A stretch of 32,790 nt of DNA from EX4484-217-1 sp964496035. Lineage in GTDB: Archaea > Thermoproteota > Thermoprotei_A > EX4484-217-1. The DNA lies in the NCBI GenBank assembly GCA_964496035.1, contig CAZBXI010000013.1:1-32790 (forward strand), written 5' to 3'. Position 1 is the stretch's first letter. Each line of letters opens with the position of its first letter. The position numbers were made by a program, and so were the translations under genes. Below, one piece after another: positions 31,597 to 32,790 of the stretch. The notes under the pieces are model-generated. The model saw only the letters and a list, made by a program, of their open reading frames with translations. It had not been told where the DNA came from and ran no database searches.

Positions 31597-32709
31597 ATAA
31601 AAATAGTAAAACTTTACCATGCAGTTATGAAACTTAAAACACCCTTCGAAACGAGCTTCGGAAAAACCATAGATAGACACTGTATTTTAGTGAAAATAGT
31701 AGATGAAGAAGGTGATGTAGGTTGGGGAGAAATCCCTGTAGATGATGTACCATATTACCATTATGAAACTGTCGAAACAGCACTTTACGTAGCGAAAAAG
31801 TTTCTAGTACCAAAGTTATTGGAAATAAACGTAGCAGAACCCAAGGACTTCTTGAACGCTACTTCTAGAATAAGAGGCCATGTTATGGCGAAGGCGGGTT
31901 TCGAAATGACTCTATGGGATTTATTGGCCAAGAAGAAGAGAAAACCTCTCTACGAACTTATAGGAGGAGCCAGGGATAGAATAGTTAGCGGCGTAAGTAT
32001 AGGAATTATAGGCAATATGGAGTCATTATTAAAGGCTATTTCTAGGTTTCTAAATGAAGGATATAGGAGAATAAAGATTAAAATAAAGCCTGGATGGGAT
32101 GTTAAACCTGTCGAAACTATTAGGAAAACTTTCGGCGATATACCGCTTCAAGTAGATGCTAATGCAGCCTATACTCTTGAAAACTTTGACATATTTAAAC
32201 AACTAGATGAGTATGATTTGTTAATGGTTGAGCAGCCGCTTCACTATGAAGATTTAGCGGAACATGCAGAATTACAGTCCAAAATAAGGACTCCGATATG
32301 TTTAGATGAAAGCATTAAGAACATTTATGATACTAAAGCCGCGGTAAAACTTGGAAGTTGTAGAATAATAAACATTAAACCGGCAAGAGTTGGAGGGATA
32401 TCAGAGTCTATAGCAATTCACAACTATGCATTGGAGCACAATATTCCAGTATGGATAGGGGGAATGCTTGAAACAGGTATTGGCAGAGGATTCCAAGTAG
32501 CAGTAGCAACATTACCTAACGTAAAATATCCTAACGATATTTCAGCATCAAATAGGTATTATGAGGAAGATATAGTGGAGCCTCCATGGACCTTAAACTC
32601 TGATGGAACAATAACTGTACCTAAAAAGCCTGGAATAGGTGTTGAAGTTCTAGAAGAAAGAGTAGAAAAATATAGCAGAAAGATATTGGAATTTAAAAGT
32701 CATGTGTGA
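31597..32709 (+). CDS. Enolase-superfamily OSBS/N-acylamino-acid racemase-like enzyme
   Basis: From the ATG at 31627 there are 360 residues; the active-site set (numbered from it) is complete: KIKIKPGWD with the KxK lysines (K150/K152), metal ligands D177 (VDANAAY), E202 (VEQPL) and D227 (CLDES), and K251 (NIKPARVGG) on the other face. This is the MenC/N-succinylamino-acid racemase subgroup. With the GNAT next door, racemisation of N-acyl amino acids is more likely than menaquinone synthesis; no other men genes are present. In-frame upstream codons encode IKIVKLYHAV, the normal first strand of the family, yet there is no ATG, GTG or TTG before 31627. I therefore start at ATA 31597, 11 bases after AGGTGGT; ATT at 31591 is another choice. 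Confidence 0.87.
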   Translation: MKIVKLYHAVMKLKTPFETSFGKTIDRHCILVKIVDEEGDVGWGEIPVDDVPYYHYETVETALYVAKKFLVPKLLEINVAEPKDFLNATSRIRGHVMAKAGFEMTLWDLLAKKKRKPLYELIGGARDRIVSGVSIGIIGNMESLLKAISRFLNEGYRRIKIKIKPGWDVKPVETIRKTFGDIPLQVDANAAYTLENFDIFKQLDEYDLLMVEQPLHYEDLAEHAELQSKIRTPICLDESIKNIYDTKAAVKLGSCRIINIKPARVGGISESIAIHNYALEHNIPVWIGGMLETGIGRGFQVAVATLPNVKYPNDISASNRYYEEDIVEPPWTLNSDGTITVPKKPGIGVEVLEERVEKYSRKILEFKSHV

Positions 32710-32712
32710 ATA

Positions 32713-32790
32713 GTGTTGAAGCATAAACATATTTTACATTTAAGGAAGTACGTATGGGATATTACAGCTCTTTCAATAATACTTCTCATA
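32713..32790 (+). CDS. Start of a membrane protein, cut by the window end
   Basis: GTG at 32713 or TTG at 32716, four to seven bases after the preceding stop, opens a frame that stays open to the window edge. The visible residues, KHKHILHLRKYVWDITALSI and then ILLI, are a basic start followed by the beginning of a membrane helix. Nothing more can be said about function. Confidence 0.5.
   Translation, partial: MLKHKHILHLRKYVWDITALSIILLI

Overview
The window comes from an AT-rich, gene-dense archaeal genome. It is probably a hyperthermophilic member of the Thermoproteota, though a Thermococcales-like or related lineage is not excluded. The signs are many TTG/GTG starts with GGAGG/GGTG Shine-Dalgarno sites, TATA-like boxes about 25 bases before inferred transcription starts, AGG/AGA arginine codons, VapBC pairs, and a DUF3782-type nuclease. 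No rRNA, tRNA, IS element or CRISPR array was seen.

The core (3.0-19.4 kb, all plus strand) is a nearly complete CO-oxidising, H2-evolving energy module. First come a V4R-domain protein and a protein that fuses a radical-SAM/SPASM-like Fe-S module to a ModE/LysR-type winged helix. By position and domains they resemble the CorQ/CorR CO-responsive pair of Thermococcus onnurineus. Then come a ferredoxin (CooF), a monofunctional Ni-CO dehydrogenase (CooS) with every metal ligand in place, its ATPase (CooC) and a CooT-like Ni protein. They are followed by a six-gene energy-converting [NiFe] hydrogenase and an eight-gene Mrp-type antiporter module. The inferred flow is CO -> CooS -> CooF -> hydrogenase -> H2, with the membrane arm and Mrp module turning the energy into an ion gradient. 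Oddities are a 42-residue basic ORF and a half-length antiporter subunit between the two modules, and repeated TTTCGAATTC boxes just upstream of the cooF promoter.

Left of the core (0-3 kb) are a membrane-anchored two-winged-helix regulator and, divergently, an ABC exporter pair; a perfect 22-bp palindrome lies between them. Right of the core (19.4-22.6 kb) are two paralogous VapBC pairs placed head to head around a possible C/D-box RNA, a HAD phosphatase and a coiled-coil PD-(D/E)XK protein. From 22.6 to 25.0 kb lies a decayed TetR - MacB-like permease - ATPase operon with at least six frame disruptions and a still-perfect GC-rich palindromic operator.

The last part (25-32.8 kb) is ordinary mixed content: an orphan polytopic membrane protein, a ThiF/MoeB-like E1 enzyme without the usual catalytic cysteine, a GT4 glycosyltransferase, a HAD phosphatase, a small uncharacterised ORF lacking a canonical start, a COG1237-type metallo-beta-lactamase-fold protein, a GNAT acetyltransferase beside an enolase-superfamily OSBS/N-acylamino-acid racemase-like enzyme, and the start of a membrane protein cut by the window edge.
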